Positions 11,813 through 22,785 of a stretch of 64,000 nucleotides of DNA are shown piece after piece. The stretch spans positions 1 to 64,000 of the forward strand of contig NEEC01000007.1 of assembly GCA_002189035.1 (NCBI GenBank), written 5' to 3'. Position 1 is the stretch's first letter. Each line of letters starts with the position of its first letter. The notes beneath the pieces were generated by a model. The model ran no database searches. It was not told where the DNA came from and saw nothing but the letters and a program-made list of their open reading frames with translations. Source of the DNA: Utricularia gibba (taxonomy: Eukaryota; Streptophyta; Magnoliopsida; Lamiales; Lentibulariaceae). Position numbers and translations under genes: made by a program.

Positions 11813-13660
11813 ATGATCCTTCTTCTTTTTCTGATACTCTTCACCGCTTCCCCCACCGCGAGCCACTCTGTTTCTGATTACACTATTCTGATTCAAGAGG
11901 TCTGCCAGGCCTCCCGTGACCCTCCCACCTGTGTAGCTTCTGTTTCCGCTGTTCCACCCCAAAATGCCACCCTTGTTGGAGCCATCCTGTCCGCGCTGCG
12001 TGTTTCATCGCAGAATGGCGATATTGGTCGTGGAATGGTTCAGGATATCTTCGACTCGTCGGCAACCAATTTTAACCGCTCTAACGCTGCAAAATTGTGC
12101 CTCGAAGGGCTCCGTTACTCTGAGTACAGGACGAATTCAGCAGCTGAGGCGTTGTTAAGCGATGGAATCAAGGACGCGCGTTCATGGATGAGCGCCGCGT
12201 TGGGATATCAGTATGGTTGCTGGTCGGGGTTAAAGTATGTGAACGACACGGATCAAGTGGGGAAAGCGATGTCCTTCTTCAACTCCGACTTAATTATCTC
12301 TAGTACAAATGCCCTAGCAATGATGGTGAATTACGATATTTTTGGAGGTAAAACTGGTCTTTGGACCCCGCCCAAGACAGAACGCGATGGATTCTGGGAA
12401 CCGGTATCGGAATCCTCGGGCTCCCATCTTTTTGGAGGCGTGCCGGCTGCACTGAGTCCGGATGCGACTGTCTGCAAGAGCGGTGACTGCAACTATGTGA
12501 CTGTCCAGGAGGCGGTGAACTCTGCGCCTGATAATCTTCCTTCCAAGAACCGTTTCATTATACGGATAATGACTGGACTTTACGAAGAGATTGTTCGGGT
12601 TCCATTTGAAAAAAAAAATGTGGTGTTTTTGGGAGATGGTATGGGCAAGACTGTCATTACTGGATCCATGAGTGTTGGGCAGCCGGGGGTTACCACCTAT
12701 GATACTGCCACCGTAGGTAAATCTGGAATGGATTCTATAACGTCTCTTTGGTTACTGTTAATTGATTGCTTGTTTGATTCCTTGCGCTCAGCGTCATATT
12801 CCATCGCTCGCTTATCCCATGATACTCAGCGAATAATTTCACATGCGTCTATTTTCTCTTTTATTAGATGAATGCGCAATGACGTACACATCTTCACTCC
12901 TTCGATTTCTTTTTGCTAGATTATTGTCTTGCTGCTGTCTGTCTCTTGTAACTTAAAATTTTATCTTGATGAAGGTGTTGTTGGTGATGGTTTCATGGCC
13001 TATGGTCTCACAATCCAGAACACAGCAGGCCCTGAATTACACCAAGCTGTGGCGTTCCGGTCTAGCAGTGACCTTTCAATTATTGAAAACTGTGAGTTCA
13101 TTGGCAATCAAGACACCCTATACGCCCACAGCTTACGCCAGTACTACAAGTCATGCCGAATTCAAGGCAATGTTGATTTTATATTCGGAAACTCAGCAGC
13201 CTTGTTTCAAGACTGTACCATTCAGGTTTCCCCTCGCCAAATAACACCGGAGAAAGGCGAGACTAATGCAGTGACGGCTCATGGGAGAATCGATCCTGCA
13301 CAATCAACCGGCTTTGTATTCCACAATTGCTTGATCAATGGCACCGATTCCTACATGGCCCTATACCTGGCCAATCCTAGAGTACATAATAATTACTTGG
13401 GACGCCCTTGGAAAGAATACTCGAGAACGGTTTTCATCAGATGTACATTAGAGGTGCTCATAAGGCCTGAAGGATGGCTACCTTGGGGTGGCGATTTCGC
13501 TCTGAGAACGTTGTATTACGGAGAATTTGAGAATGCTGGGCTCGGATCTGATTCTTCACGGCGAGTAAGCTGGAGCAGCCGGATACCTGCGGAGCATGTC
13601 TTAACCTACTCGGTTCAGAATTTTCTTCAGGGAGATCAGTGGATCCCCACTGTACGTTGA
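11813..13660 (+). CDS. Pectinesterase with N-terminal inhibitor domain (PME type I)
   Basis: Two exons, 11813-12716 and 12975-13660, join in phase to about 529 residues. The chosen ATG starts a signal peptide ([17 protein letters not shown]); an upstream in-frame ATG at 11708 lacks this property. Residues 20-190 are a PMEI-like pro-domain with the first cysteine pair ([10 protein letters not shown]). The catalytic beta-helix then carries the family signatures [21 protein letters not shown] (catalytic Asp), [11 protein letters not shown] (second catalytic Asp) and [11 protein letters not shown] (active-site Arg). The enzyme removes methyl esters from homogalacturonan in the cell wall, releasing methanol and stiffening or marking pectin for breakdown. 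Length and order are similar to PME51-type proteins. No defects were seen. Confidence 0.95.
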
Positions 13661-14311
13661 TCACGTATAGGTTGTTGAAGTTTATGTTGTTGGCTTGTTG
13701 TTCCAACCCAACCAATGTGGCAACTTTTATAAACGAGATGCTCTTTTTTTAACGCAAGGGGCACCCTTTTCATCCCATAGAAGGGTAAAGGGATTCGGCT
13801 CATTTTTACATCTGATAAAACTATAGCAGAAACACTACCAAATTCTCTCAATCCATACAACTTGGCTGATCAATAATGCTGTTCGGTTTTGAAAGCAGTT
13901 GCCAAGCAATTAAAATTTGTTTTACCTCCTCACATCGAACAAAATCTGTTGTGGATACTTGCATATTTTCCGTGTGTGGTTTATTTTTGCATGAAATTAG
14001 CTGCTGTGTTTCATGTCAAACAAGATAGTTTAATGAGTCAAATGAACTCCAGACATGTTTAATTAATTACAATATAAGAAGACTACATTATGTGCAATGG
14101 ATGGCATCTATCCTCTTTACCCTATCCCCTCAAACTTCTGATTCAGGGATTGGGCGTTGCACATAATTTGAGTGCGGTCCGATCATAGCATGTTATCTTC
14201 AGAAGACCAATGAATGGAAGCCACGTGAGCACCCAAAATCTACTTTCGATTTGAGAAAGAATTATAACCTCATCGTCTCAGAGTCCCTCCACACCGATCG
14301 AATCCTCAACA
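13661..14311 (+). other. Spacer and psaG upstream region
   Basis: 3' flank of the pectinesterase and promoter of psaG. The last 100 bp contain a G-box and a CCAAT motif, consistent with a light-responsive nuclear photosynthesis gene. Confidence 0.45.
14222..14227 (+). promoter_or_regulatory. G-box (CACGTG) upstream of psaG
   Basis: A perfect CACGTG palindrome lies 85 bp upstream of the psaG start codon, with CCAAT about 15 bp before it. G-boxes bind bZIP/bHLH factors (HY5, PIFs) and are common in light-regulated photosynthesis promoters. Function here is inferred from position. Confidence 0.5.
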
Positions 14312-14749
14312 ATGGCGTCCGCACTCTTCTCCGCTCCCACGTTCTACGGTCTCCGCCCCGCCACACGCACCCGAAATCCCTCCTCGTTCTCCTCCATTTC
14401 CCTGAAAAAGCAGCAGCAGCAGCGGGGGTCAATGATCGTGAAGGCGGAGCTGAATCCTTCGATCGTGATCAGTCTGAGCACTGGACTGTCCCTCTTCCTC
14501 GGGCGCTTTGTCTTCTACAATTTCCAGCGGGAGAACGTAGCGAAACAAGGGTTGCCGGAACAGAACGGCGTCTCACACTTTGAGGCTGGTGATGTACGGG
14601 CCAAGGAATACGTTAGTCTCCTCAAATCCAACGATCCTGTCGGCTTTAACATCGTCGATGTACTTGCCTGGGGATCCATTGGCCATATCGTTGCCTATTA
14701 TATTCTCGCCACTTCCAGCAACGGTTATGATCCCAGCTTCTTTGGCTGA
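14312..14749 (+). CDS. psaG: Photosystem I subunit V (PsaG) precursor
   Basis: Intronless ORF of 145 residues. The first 45 residues form a serine/arginine-rich stromal-targeting transit peptide ([16 protein letters not shown]...), and the mature protein starts near [11 protein letters not shown]. The mature part is almost identical to plant PsaG: two membrane helices ([21 protein letters not shown] and [20 protein letters not shown], quoted in part), the basic stromal loop between them ([10 protein letters not shown]...[11 protein letters not shown]), and the ending NGYDPSFFG. PsaG sits at the edge of the PSI core, opposite PsaK, and stabilises binding of the Lhca antenna. The ATG is the first in the transcript context and lies about 85 bp downstream of a G-box. 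Confidence 0.97.
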   Translation: MASALFSAPTFYGLRPATRTRNPSSFSSISLKKQQQQRGSMIVKAELNPSIVISLSTGLSLFLGRFVFYNFQRENVAKQGLPEQNGVSHFEAGDVRAKEYVSLLKSNDPVGFNIVDVLAWGSIGHIVAYYILATSSNGYDPSFFG

Positions 14750-15489
14750 ACCAACTCAAAAACAATTGTTTTTATATATGCATTGCCTTGACTAGCCTTG
14801 CACCAACTCTCGCTCTCTTTTTTCTTGTGGTATTTGTAATTATATTCTGTGTTTCTTTTTTTGGGTTATGATAATTAATAAGCACTAGAAACGCAATAGT
14901 GTGGAGTTGGAACTGATTATTCCTTTGAAATGTGCGTAAATGTGATTAAATTGGGATACGTCGTCTGTAGCCAAGCCTCCTCGAGCCATCAAACTTGTCT
15001 TCACCCTCCTCAAAGATACACCTCCTAGTCTATTTAGAGATACACTAGCACCTGCCCATCTAATGTAATTGGGGCCGTATTACCATTTTTTAAAAAAAGT
15101 TAAAGTTGGTCATTTTGTTCAAAATTACGCATTCGGATTAATCGTCCATAATCTCGAATCAACCGGTTTGTGTCCAAAACTCCAAATGCAGTTAAAAGTT
15201 TTAAGACTCTTAGTTCGTGGCTCGACACTTACGCATAAATTATGAAATATGAGGCAAATCTAATTTCTTACGGTTAAACAATAATCTATGCAAATAAACT
15301 GAATACTCAGAAAATTATGGTGAAATATCATTAAATATTTTACAATTAGATTATGAAAACCCTAAATTTAATGTGTCAATGTAATACAATCTATCTTTCC
15401 TTCCCCTTACGTTTTCTGCGGGCGCCTCGGCGACCTCGGCAGTAAAGTTGCATGATCTATTCTTTCGATTTTCCAAGGCATCCCTTTCC
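14750..15489. other. Intergenic, between convergent psaG and expansin
   Basis: AT-rich spacer without recognisable genes. If the expansin frame is taken literally, its coding region would run on to 15351, but that tail has no family similarity. Confidence 0.4.
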
Positions 15490-16429
15490 TCAGAACTGGC
15501 CGCCTTCAAAGGTCTGGCCAAATTGCCAACCAGGGGCGCAGCATCGTAGCTAGTGATGGTGCGGCCGTCACTGGTAGTCACCCGAAACGACAGGGATTGA
15601 CCGTTAAGGTAGGAGTTGCTCTGCCAGTTTTGTCCCCAATTTCTTGACAGGGGTTGCCACCCAGTTCTCGATCCTTTGATGGAAACGGAGTGGACATCCC
15701 CAGCGCCAGCCACGTTGGTGACCAGGACCAAATTGAAGTATGAGTGGCCATTTATCATGAACCTTATTCCACCCTTCTTCTGGCAGGGCACCCTGCGAAA
15801 TTGCAGCAGTAGTATTCTAGTTATGAAATATGACTAAGGGGCTAGTGATAATAATACCAACAAATTGTAGATGAACGATGAGTTCACCTTCGGTAAGAAA
15901 CGGGAACAATTCCTGCCCGGTACTGAGCGATTTGCAAGTATGCTGGCTCAGCGAGGTCGAAGTGTTGACGTGGAGGATTGCACCAACCGCCATTGTCGTT
16001 GGGGAGGGAGGGGTTTGGCGGGCAGAAATTTGTGGCAGTGATTGTGATGCTTCCAGGTAGACACCACCTTGGTTCGTCTGAGCACGTTAGCTGGTAGCAG
16101 GCTCCGCATGTAAGACCGTTGTTAAACAAGGCAGTACTCAGGGCTGCTGTGTTGGTACCATAGCCTTGGCTGTACAGGTTGCCGTAGCCGCATGCTCCAC
16201 CTGCACTCACACCGAGTCAGCCAAGGAACAAACCCCGAAAAGCAAAAAATAATCCAACTAAGCCGCGATAAGAACATAGTCACACACCCATTGTGCCGGC
16301 GGCGTCTCCGCCACCATAGAAAGTAGCATGAGCACTATCCCATCCTCCATTTTCACCAAATACACCCAAAAAGGAGAAACCCCATGTCAAGATCAGTAAC
16401 ACCTCCAAAGGATTGAAATGAGAAGCCAT
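15490..16429 (-). CDS. Alpha-expansin, with a one-base frame break near the C-terminus
   Basis: Three exons: 16429-16288, 16200-15888 and 15792 onward. The first encodes a signal peptide ([25 protein letters not shown]) and [18 protein letters not shown]. The second carries GGACGYGN, the cysteine-rich DPBB (GH45-like) domain with [13 protein letters not shown] and the HFD motif (HFDLAEPAY). The third is the Pollen_allerg_1/CBM63 domain ([25 protein letters not shown]). It loosens cellulose-matrix contacts in the wall at acid pH. At about 15528-15533 the frame slips. The literal frame continues to 15351 with unrelated residues, whereas a -1 frame gives the canonical ending [12 protein letters not shown] and a stop at 15490-15492. 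I annotate to the canonical stop. It is either a pseudogene or a base missing in the sequence. Confidence 0.88.
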
Positions 16430-18515
16430 CCGAGCTGAAAAAATGTTGTGAGAAGGATAGCGCTAAAGACCCGCCAATTTATAGAGGGAGGGAGAGATAC
16501 GATTGTTAGTAGCTGCATAAGCGAGTTAGGGAACCACGAGACAGGCTTACGACAACTAGCAGATGTAGTTGCTTAATTTCGACCCTACATGCACATGCAG
16601 TTTCTCTTGCTGATTTTCAACAAACTTTTCCTCAATCCTCATCATCACAATCCTCTTGTTGATGAATACAATTTGCATCCAACACATGATTGGTCGAATC
16701 GTTTATGAGCAGAGCTGGTAAATGAAAAATTGAAACGAAAGAGCTTAACTTAAATTTAATTTCTTACAAATAGTGGGTTGAAACTTCGTGACTCATAATT
16801 AAGTCTGGCTGAAACATCAAGTGGAGCGAAGTTGAGGAAACCATAGCTCGTGTTAGTGAAGATGCAAGCCTACACAAAAGATGCTTTCTCTAGATAACTC
16901 ATCCACTTCCCATTTACTAAAAATGTAGGGTAACATACTTGTCTAGGATCGAAGGGGCTAAAGTGAAGCCAGCACCAACTCCAATTTTTTAACTACCAGA
17001 AACAAAGGAGTCAGTCAGAATTCTTCATGAAAATTCTTGGATTTGTTTAATATGTAGGGTGCAGCAAGTCTTGCGGTGTTACGGTTATCATCATGTTTGG
17101 TTCGGTAAGGTACGGCACACCCCAAGTTGATGGATCGTCATGAATATGTAGAGGTTGAGAGTTCATTCAACGCACCTAACTTGATGAACCATGGCTCCTG
17201 AACAAAGAAACACTCAACTTGATTTCCTCATGTGTACAAGAATCAAGCCAACCTCAAGTTTCAAGGGGAAACATAGACGTTAGAAGCTACCTCATATCAC
17301 CAGGATGAACAGGTGAATGCGAAAGTTACGTTTGTCATGTATGAGCTGAACACATCATTATACAAAAATAATCATAATCTGTTAATCTCAAATAAAGCAC
17401 GTTCATGGTCGGTTTTTTGATTAATTTGAAGATGACATGTTTGAAAAAGGTATAAAACGAATTAGGTGGGATGGATCTTTCAGGCGGAAGAAATATATTA
17501 AAGTTGGACCTACCCCACCATGTTCCCAGCACATGCACGAACTATTCTCGTCATATTTGTATCAACGTCATACATATAAATATGTGTGAGGGCAAGCCAA
17601 TTGGTTGCTAGGAACCCAAAAAAAAAAAAAAAAAAAAAAAACAGATACGTGTCTGGCATTAAAAAAATGGAAGTAATATGAAGCTTTTTATATGATTTAA
17701 ATGGAAGTAATGAGATATACTTAGGTTCAACCGTGTAAGTAATGAGATATGAAAAAGCATCGTTAGTTTTGTTGGCTTATTCATCCACTCTAATCAAAAT
17801 CTCACCCAAGGGTTTTTCACCTTCAACCTATACGACCCCGAGGGGCATGACCATTGGGGTAAGCCAAAGTCACCAAATCACACATATCTTCTATTTGCTG
17901 CTTCACCTATATTTAGGGCATGGAATAGTTGCCCATGTCCAATGCAGCATCAATATCCAACTTAACACAAACCAGCTCTACCTGTCTATTGATATATATA
18001 TTTTTTTCGTAAACCATCTCCAGCACATCATAGCTGGATCAAAATCAAATTTCATGAATTGTGATCACAACCAGAATAAGACATATACCTATCTACCAGC
18101 AAACATTGGTTTTAAAAATAGTCGCATGCTATTGAAGTGGAGAGATGTGACACATACTCCGTGCAAGAGGGATTAGAGATACACTCAAGGGGACCGAGTT
18201 CTCTCCACTTGTATTGCTGGACCGAGAGCAGTTGCAACAGGGATTAGAGAGGAAGAAACTTGATGCGCCGGACTACTGAAGAATCACAACCAACTTAATT
18301 CAAATTTTCCTGGAAATTCACTTCTCTATCCCCAAAAAGTACAAATGCAAGGGATTTCCGAGAATCCATGAAGACTACAGCAGCAGCATACATCTCGATC
18401 ACAATTAAAAAAATGTAGAAATATTCCAGCTTTGCAAGTTTTGCAAATTAGATAATATGTACAGAGCACAGGCAGGAATGGGATCACAGTAACATGTAGA
18501 GGCTTCATAATCCCA
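16430..18515. other. Gene-poor 2 kb spacer with poly-A tract
   Basis: No supported coding region. A run of 24 adenines spans 17618-17641. An approximate restatement of 'ATGGAAGTAATGAGATA' occurs twice just after it (about 17667-17750), which looks like local short duplication. No target-site duplications or transposon ends were recognised. Confidence 0.4.
17618..17641 (+). repeat. Poly(A) run of 24
   Basis: Uninterrupted adenine homopolymer in the intergenic spacer. It might mark a retroposed tail, but no retroelement body was recognised upstream. Confidence 0.9.
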
Positions 18516-18994
18516 TTATCTGAGGAGCCACGAGTCTTTGAAGTGCTGCTTATAACTATTACGGAAATTGTTGATCCTTATCAAGCAGAAATGGACGCAG
18601 AAATCCAGTCCTTGGCCCCCAGAGGCTTTGTCTGTTTTCAACAGGTAACAAGCCGGACCCGAACCCGGTTCCTTCCCCTGCACCACGATCCCCCAACAAT
18701 CGCAATTACCATTATCAGCCTCGGGTTCCCCTTCCAATTCGCTGACAAAAATCATACCGTCCGGCGACTTCAATTCATCGCTAGCCCACTGGCTCCTCAT
18801 GTCCGCCCATTCCGACTCGATTGCTTTGTCGATTCGGATCCTCCTCTTTTGCCCCCTGTCCTCAATTTGTACCAGCAGAGGCGCCTTCCCCAGGTTCTTC
18901 ACGATGTCCGCCACCGACTCCGCCATCCATGAATCTGTTTTCTTCAGATAAACTCCCTGTGGATCAGAGAAAGAGAGCGCTGAATTCGACGCAT
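18516..18994 (-). CDS. DUF7804-type plant protein
   Basis: A single-frame stretch of about 155 residues matches a conserved uncharacterised plant family, recognised from memory. The core is DSWMAESVADIVKNLGKAPLLVQI, quoted in part, then SPDGMIFVSELE, WGIVVQGKE, GPACYLLKT and the ending CVHFCLIRINNFRNSYKQHFKDSWLL. Family members are usually plastid-targeted; the function is unknown. The start is a problem. The reading frame is open upstream to about 19004 but has no ATG before the Met at 18926. An ATG at 18994 (MRRIQRSLSLIHR) leads in from another frame, which would join if one base were missing near CACAGGGAG. A missing upstream exon or transit peptide is also possible. Confidence 0.7.
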
Positions 18995-19837
18995 GTGATT
19001 GCACTCGGATTCTTGACGCCCCCCTCCTCTATATCTCGTCAATGGGGCGGGGAACTAGTACTAGGAATGTGTATGGGATAGGGCAACTTCCGATCGGGTT
19101 TTAGTAACGTTCGAGGATGAAGTCCCATGGACGCCATCTCCAGAACAAAATTTCTCTATCGATATCCGATCGGGACTCTGCAAAATATTTATGTGCACCA
19201 AAGAATCCTAACAGTGTTGGCGTTTACGCGATTCAAATCAACGAAAGATGTAGATTTAGGCGACTATTAAATTTCAAAAGACACGGTTGGCTTGGCGCGC
19301 GCCAGCGTGTGTTGGCTCCATGCAGCGCTTGCGGCGGCGTGTGCCTGTCTCGCGGTCCGCTCGTGGATGACTCTGTTGACTGGATTAGGCCCTTTAACTG
19401 GACTGCAGTGCAGTCATGACCAATGGGCCGGGCCGACTTCACTCTTGCTTTGGTTTTGTACCACCCTTGTGTCGGCAAGAATGTTCAAAAAAAAAAGTGG
19501 CTTCTGAGATTCGAGTCTGGTCTCCACGGCCAGAAGGTGGTTATGAAGCTCCTTCAGCCAGAGGTTCGATTGGGCCCCGACCAGGCCCAGCCCCTTTAAC
19601 ACTGCTGAAGTGCTGATGTTTTCTTTCCCATCGGTCGCATTTCCTTCCATTCTTCGTTCATGTTGTTTCTCCTGCAAAATTATGAATGACTTCAGGGTTC
19701 GGACTTATCCGCTCTCTTTTGCATAAGTGGAGTGTAATGGAATGGAACGGAGCACCGACTCGTTGTCCTCGCTGGCACAGTCGTACCACGAAGACGATGT
19801 AGAGCGTCGGGCTAGGGTTTGATAGAAGCTGTGTGCA
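18995..19837. other. Divergent intergenic region
   Basis: Promoter-containing spacer between the leftward DUF7804 gene and the rightward mTERF gene. Nothing else was recognised. Confidence 0.4.
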
Positions 19838-21316
19838 ATGAATTTTGTGTTTTCGAGGGGAACCCAAAAATTTTCATCTTTTCTAAGCCAAGGGGTTCTC
19901 TTCTCATTGCTTGAGTCTCTTCGAGTCCCCAAACTCCAGTTCTTTCATAGCCCCTATTCCACTACATCATCGAAATTTCCTGAATATGAAATGCCTTCTG
20001 TTACATGGGGCGTCATCCATGGCCGTAAGGAGAAACTCGTTTCCAGGGTCATAATTTGCGACTATCTGAAATCCATCGGCGTAATCCCTAATGAACTGGA
20101 GGACCTAGAGTTGCCCTCCACAGTTGAGGTAATGCGTGAGCGAGTTGAGTTTCTTCAGAAGATGGGTCTAACCATAGATGATATCAATGAGTATCCGTTG
20201 ATGTTGGGTTGTAGCGTTCGAAAGAACGTGATTCCAGTTTTGGGTTATTTGGAGAAAATCGGGATTCCAAGGTCCAGAATGGGGAGTTCGTTAAGAATTA
20301 TCCGCAATGTTTACATGCTAGCGTGGTCGTAGAGCTTGCGCCAGTTGTGAGGTTTTTGAGGGGTCTTGATGTTGAGAAACAAGATATGGGGTACGTGCTG
20401 ATGAAGTATCCCGAGTTGTTGGGATTTAAGCTTGAAGGAACCATGAGTACCTCAGTTGCGTACTTGGTTAGCATAGGCGTGAACCCGAGGGACGTTGGCC
20501 CAATGGTAACCCAGTATCCTTACTTCTTGGGAATGAGAGTTGGTACGATGATCAAGCCCTTGGTAGATTACTTAGTTTCTCTAGGCTTGCCCAAGAAGAT
20601 TTTAGCCAGGATTTTCGAGAAAAGAGCCTACATTCTTGGCTATAATCTTGAAGAGACCGTGAAACCAAATGTGGAATGCTTATTAGGTTTTGGAATCATG
20701 AAGGAAACACTTGCGTCAATTATTGCACAGTACCCACAGATCATCGGGTTGCCATTGAAGGCCAAACTGTCTTCACAGCAATACATGTTCAACTTGAAAC
20801 TCAAGGTCGACCCTGATGGATTCGCTCGGGCTATTGAGAAGATGCCACAAATTGTTAACCTCAACCAAAACGTTATTGTGAAACCAGTGAACTTCTTTCT
20901 TGAACGGGGTATAGGGGCAGATGAAGTTGCAAGGATGATTGTTAAATGTCCCCAGCTATTAGCACTGCAAGTTGGGCTGCTGAAAAATAGTTACTACTAC
21001 TTCAAGAGTGAAATTGGCCGGCCTATCGATGAGCTCGTGGAATTCCCAGAATACTTCACATATAGCTTGGAGTCCCGGATCAAACCAAGATTCCAGAGGA
21101 TACAGAGCAAGGGATTAGGTGTTCTTTAGCCTGGCTTCTGAATTGCAGTGATGAGAGATTTGAAGAAAGATTGCAAGGGAAGTTGATAGAATCAGAGAGT
21201 TGCGGCCCTCGTTTTGTATGGGTGGGAAGATGGAGCTCCCAGGCTGCGACGCTTTGTCTGATGAGGAAGATGAAAGCGATGATGAAATCTTTTATAGGCG
21301 AACGGTTTCCTTGTAA
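19838..21316 (+). CDS. mTERF4 (BSM/RUG2-like) organelle gene-expression factor, three frame breaks
   Basis: Intronless gene of the plant mTERF family, closely similar to BELAYA SMERT/RUGOSA2 (mTERF4). That protein acts in chloroplasts and mitochondria in organelle RNA maturation, including group II intron splicing. The N-terminus (19838) gives a targeting-like region, then IDDINEYPLMLGCSVRKNVIPVLGYLEKIGIP. Repeated mTERF helical motifs follow in the next frame (LMKYPELLGFKLEGTMS; VTQYPYFLGMRVGTMIKPL; IAQYPQIIGLPLKAKL; EYFTYSLESRIKPRF). Conserved sequence continues through three -1 slips: near 20281 (GGGG run), near 21115 (GGATTAGG) and near 21213 (TTTT run). After these the tail reads FCMGGKMELPG...DEEDESDDE and stops at 21314-21316. 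Read literally, no single frame covers the protein. Continuous conservation after each slip argues that a functional gene underlies it. Confidence 0.88.
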
Positions 21317-21529
21317 TATTGTTCTTTTCTTGTCAAGAATGCAACCTGGTTCCAGTTCTGAGTTGCGTGAAAGAGAGAACTGCAACTGATCCCCTCATTT
21401 CTTTCCCGGTACCACGCAAAACAGTGCGCGCTATGGCGCACATAAGGCGAAAAAAAAAAAAAAAACCAGCCAAATACAGCAGAGAAGAGGTTGCACCTAC
21501 GGATCTTGTTTAAGAGCTTGGAAAACCAA

Positions 21530-21945
21530 TGAACTAGTGGAAAAAATCTTGGCTCTTCTGCAATAGTCCATTGGCTCTGTGCCGTCATCTTCCCTGATAT
21601 TGCCTCGTCTTCCAAGCATTCAAGCAACTCAGCAACCCTGCAGTCTCTTTGCATTTCTCAGTGGACTTCCTCAGACCTTTCACCTCGTCCTCCTCAGTAA
21701 TCAAATTTTTATCCTTCAACCTCCTCACCATTTCTGGGTCTACTCGTGTGGCGCACCTCAACCTGTGGGATGTCTTCTGGTGTTTTTCTTTAGCTGTTTT
21801 CACAAAAAAGTTCCTTTTCTCAATCGAGAAGGTTAATTGGGGTGTAACATGGCGTATTCCCCTTGTTTGATAAACCTGCATCTCCATTGCCGGCTTCTTT
21901 TCTTGAAGGCAAGTTGATCAACGACGACGTGCCAAAGGCATTCAT
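21530..21945 (-). other. Possible unrecognised small gene in broken frames
   Basis: The minus strand shows protein-like composition in successive frames. It starts with MNAFGTSSLINLPSRKE from an ATG at 21945, then a lysine/glutamate-rich stretch (RVDPEMVRRLKDKNLITEED; KGLRKSTEKCKETA), then RVAELLECLEDEAISGK in a further frame. I do not recognise the family. The shift between the last two segments is -1, like those in neighbouring genes. It may equally be chance open frame, so no function is proposed. Confidence 0.3.
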
Positions 21946-22785
21946 TATAAAAAAAAAGAAGGATGTCTGTTGCTTGGTTCCGACTTCTGACTGGAGGAGG
22001 TGCCAAAGTGCCGCGTGCCGTACATCCCTTGCCACGCGTCACCATGCCTGACCACGTCAAGCCTCATCGTGGTGTAAGGTATGGGCGGTTCATGACAGAA
22101 ACAGGAAATCTATTTAGGCAGATGATACGTGCGGAAATACATGCATGTGCATCTCCATGCGCCAACACCAGAGTATGGTTGTCAAATTTCTGAATTTACG
22201 CTTACCACAACCCCATCCCTGTATTCACCATCCAGTTTTCTAATTGAAACAACGGGCATTCCTCTAGTCCTAGACGAACAAAAACATACGAGGATTCTTA
22301 CAAACCTGTATCCACTTCCAGATTCAACAAATGTGTAACGGAAAATCCTCTGCACAAACAACAAGCAAATACCGGATACGGCGGATGAACCACGCGAAGC
22401 AGCAAATTCCCTACACAAACCACTAGCAAACATTACACCTCTTGAGCGTACTATTAGTACAGTATCTATGATACGATAGGGCCATATCCAAGTCCATGTC
22501 CATGCCCTTGGTTGTTATTTACAAAGTCGGCGGCATTCTGCCTCGAGTATCAACTTTTGAAGACTTGGCTAACAGATGAATACCCCATCAGATGATGAAG
22601 TGGAGAATTCGAAGAGGTTGCTGCCTCTTTACTCTCTGTCGTTTTTTTCGTCCTGGTGACCTTTTCATAAGAACAAGAACAAACCATATTCGGTTGTTCC
22701 GTCACACTGTCTTTCTTGTTCCGAGGCTTGTTACGGAGTCGTTTCTTCTCCCCATCATCAGTGCCTTCACTTGAAACGCCTGATG
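21946..22785. other. Intergenic / 3' flank of EDR4-like gene
   Basis: No supported coding sequence. It includes the 3' UTR region of the leftward EDR4-like gene. Confidence 0.4.
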
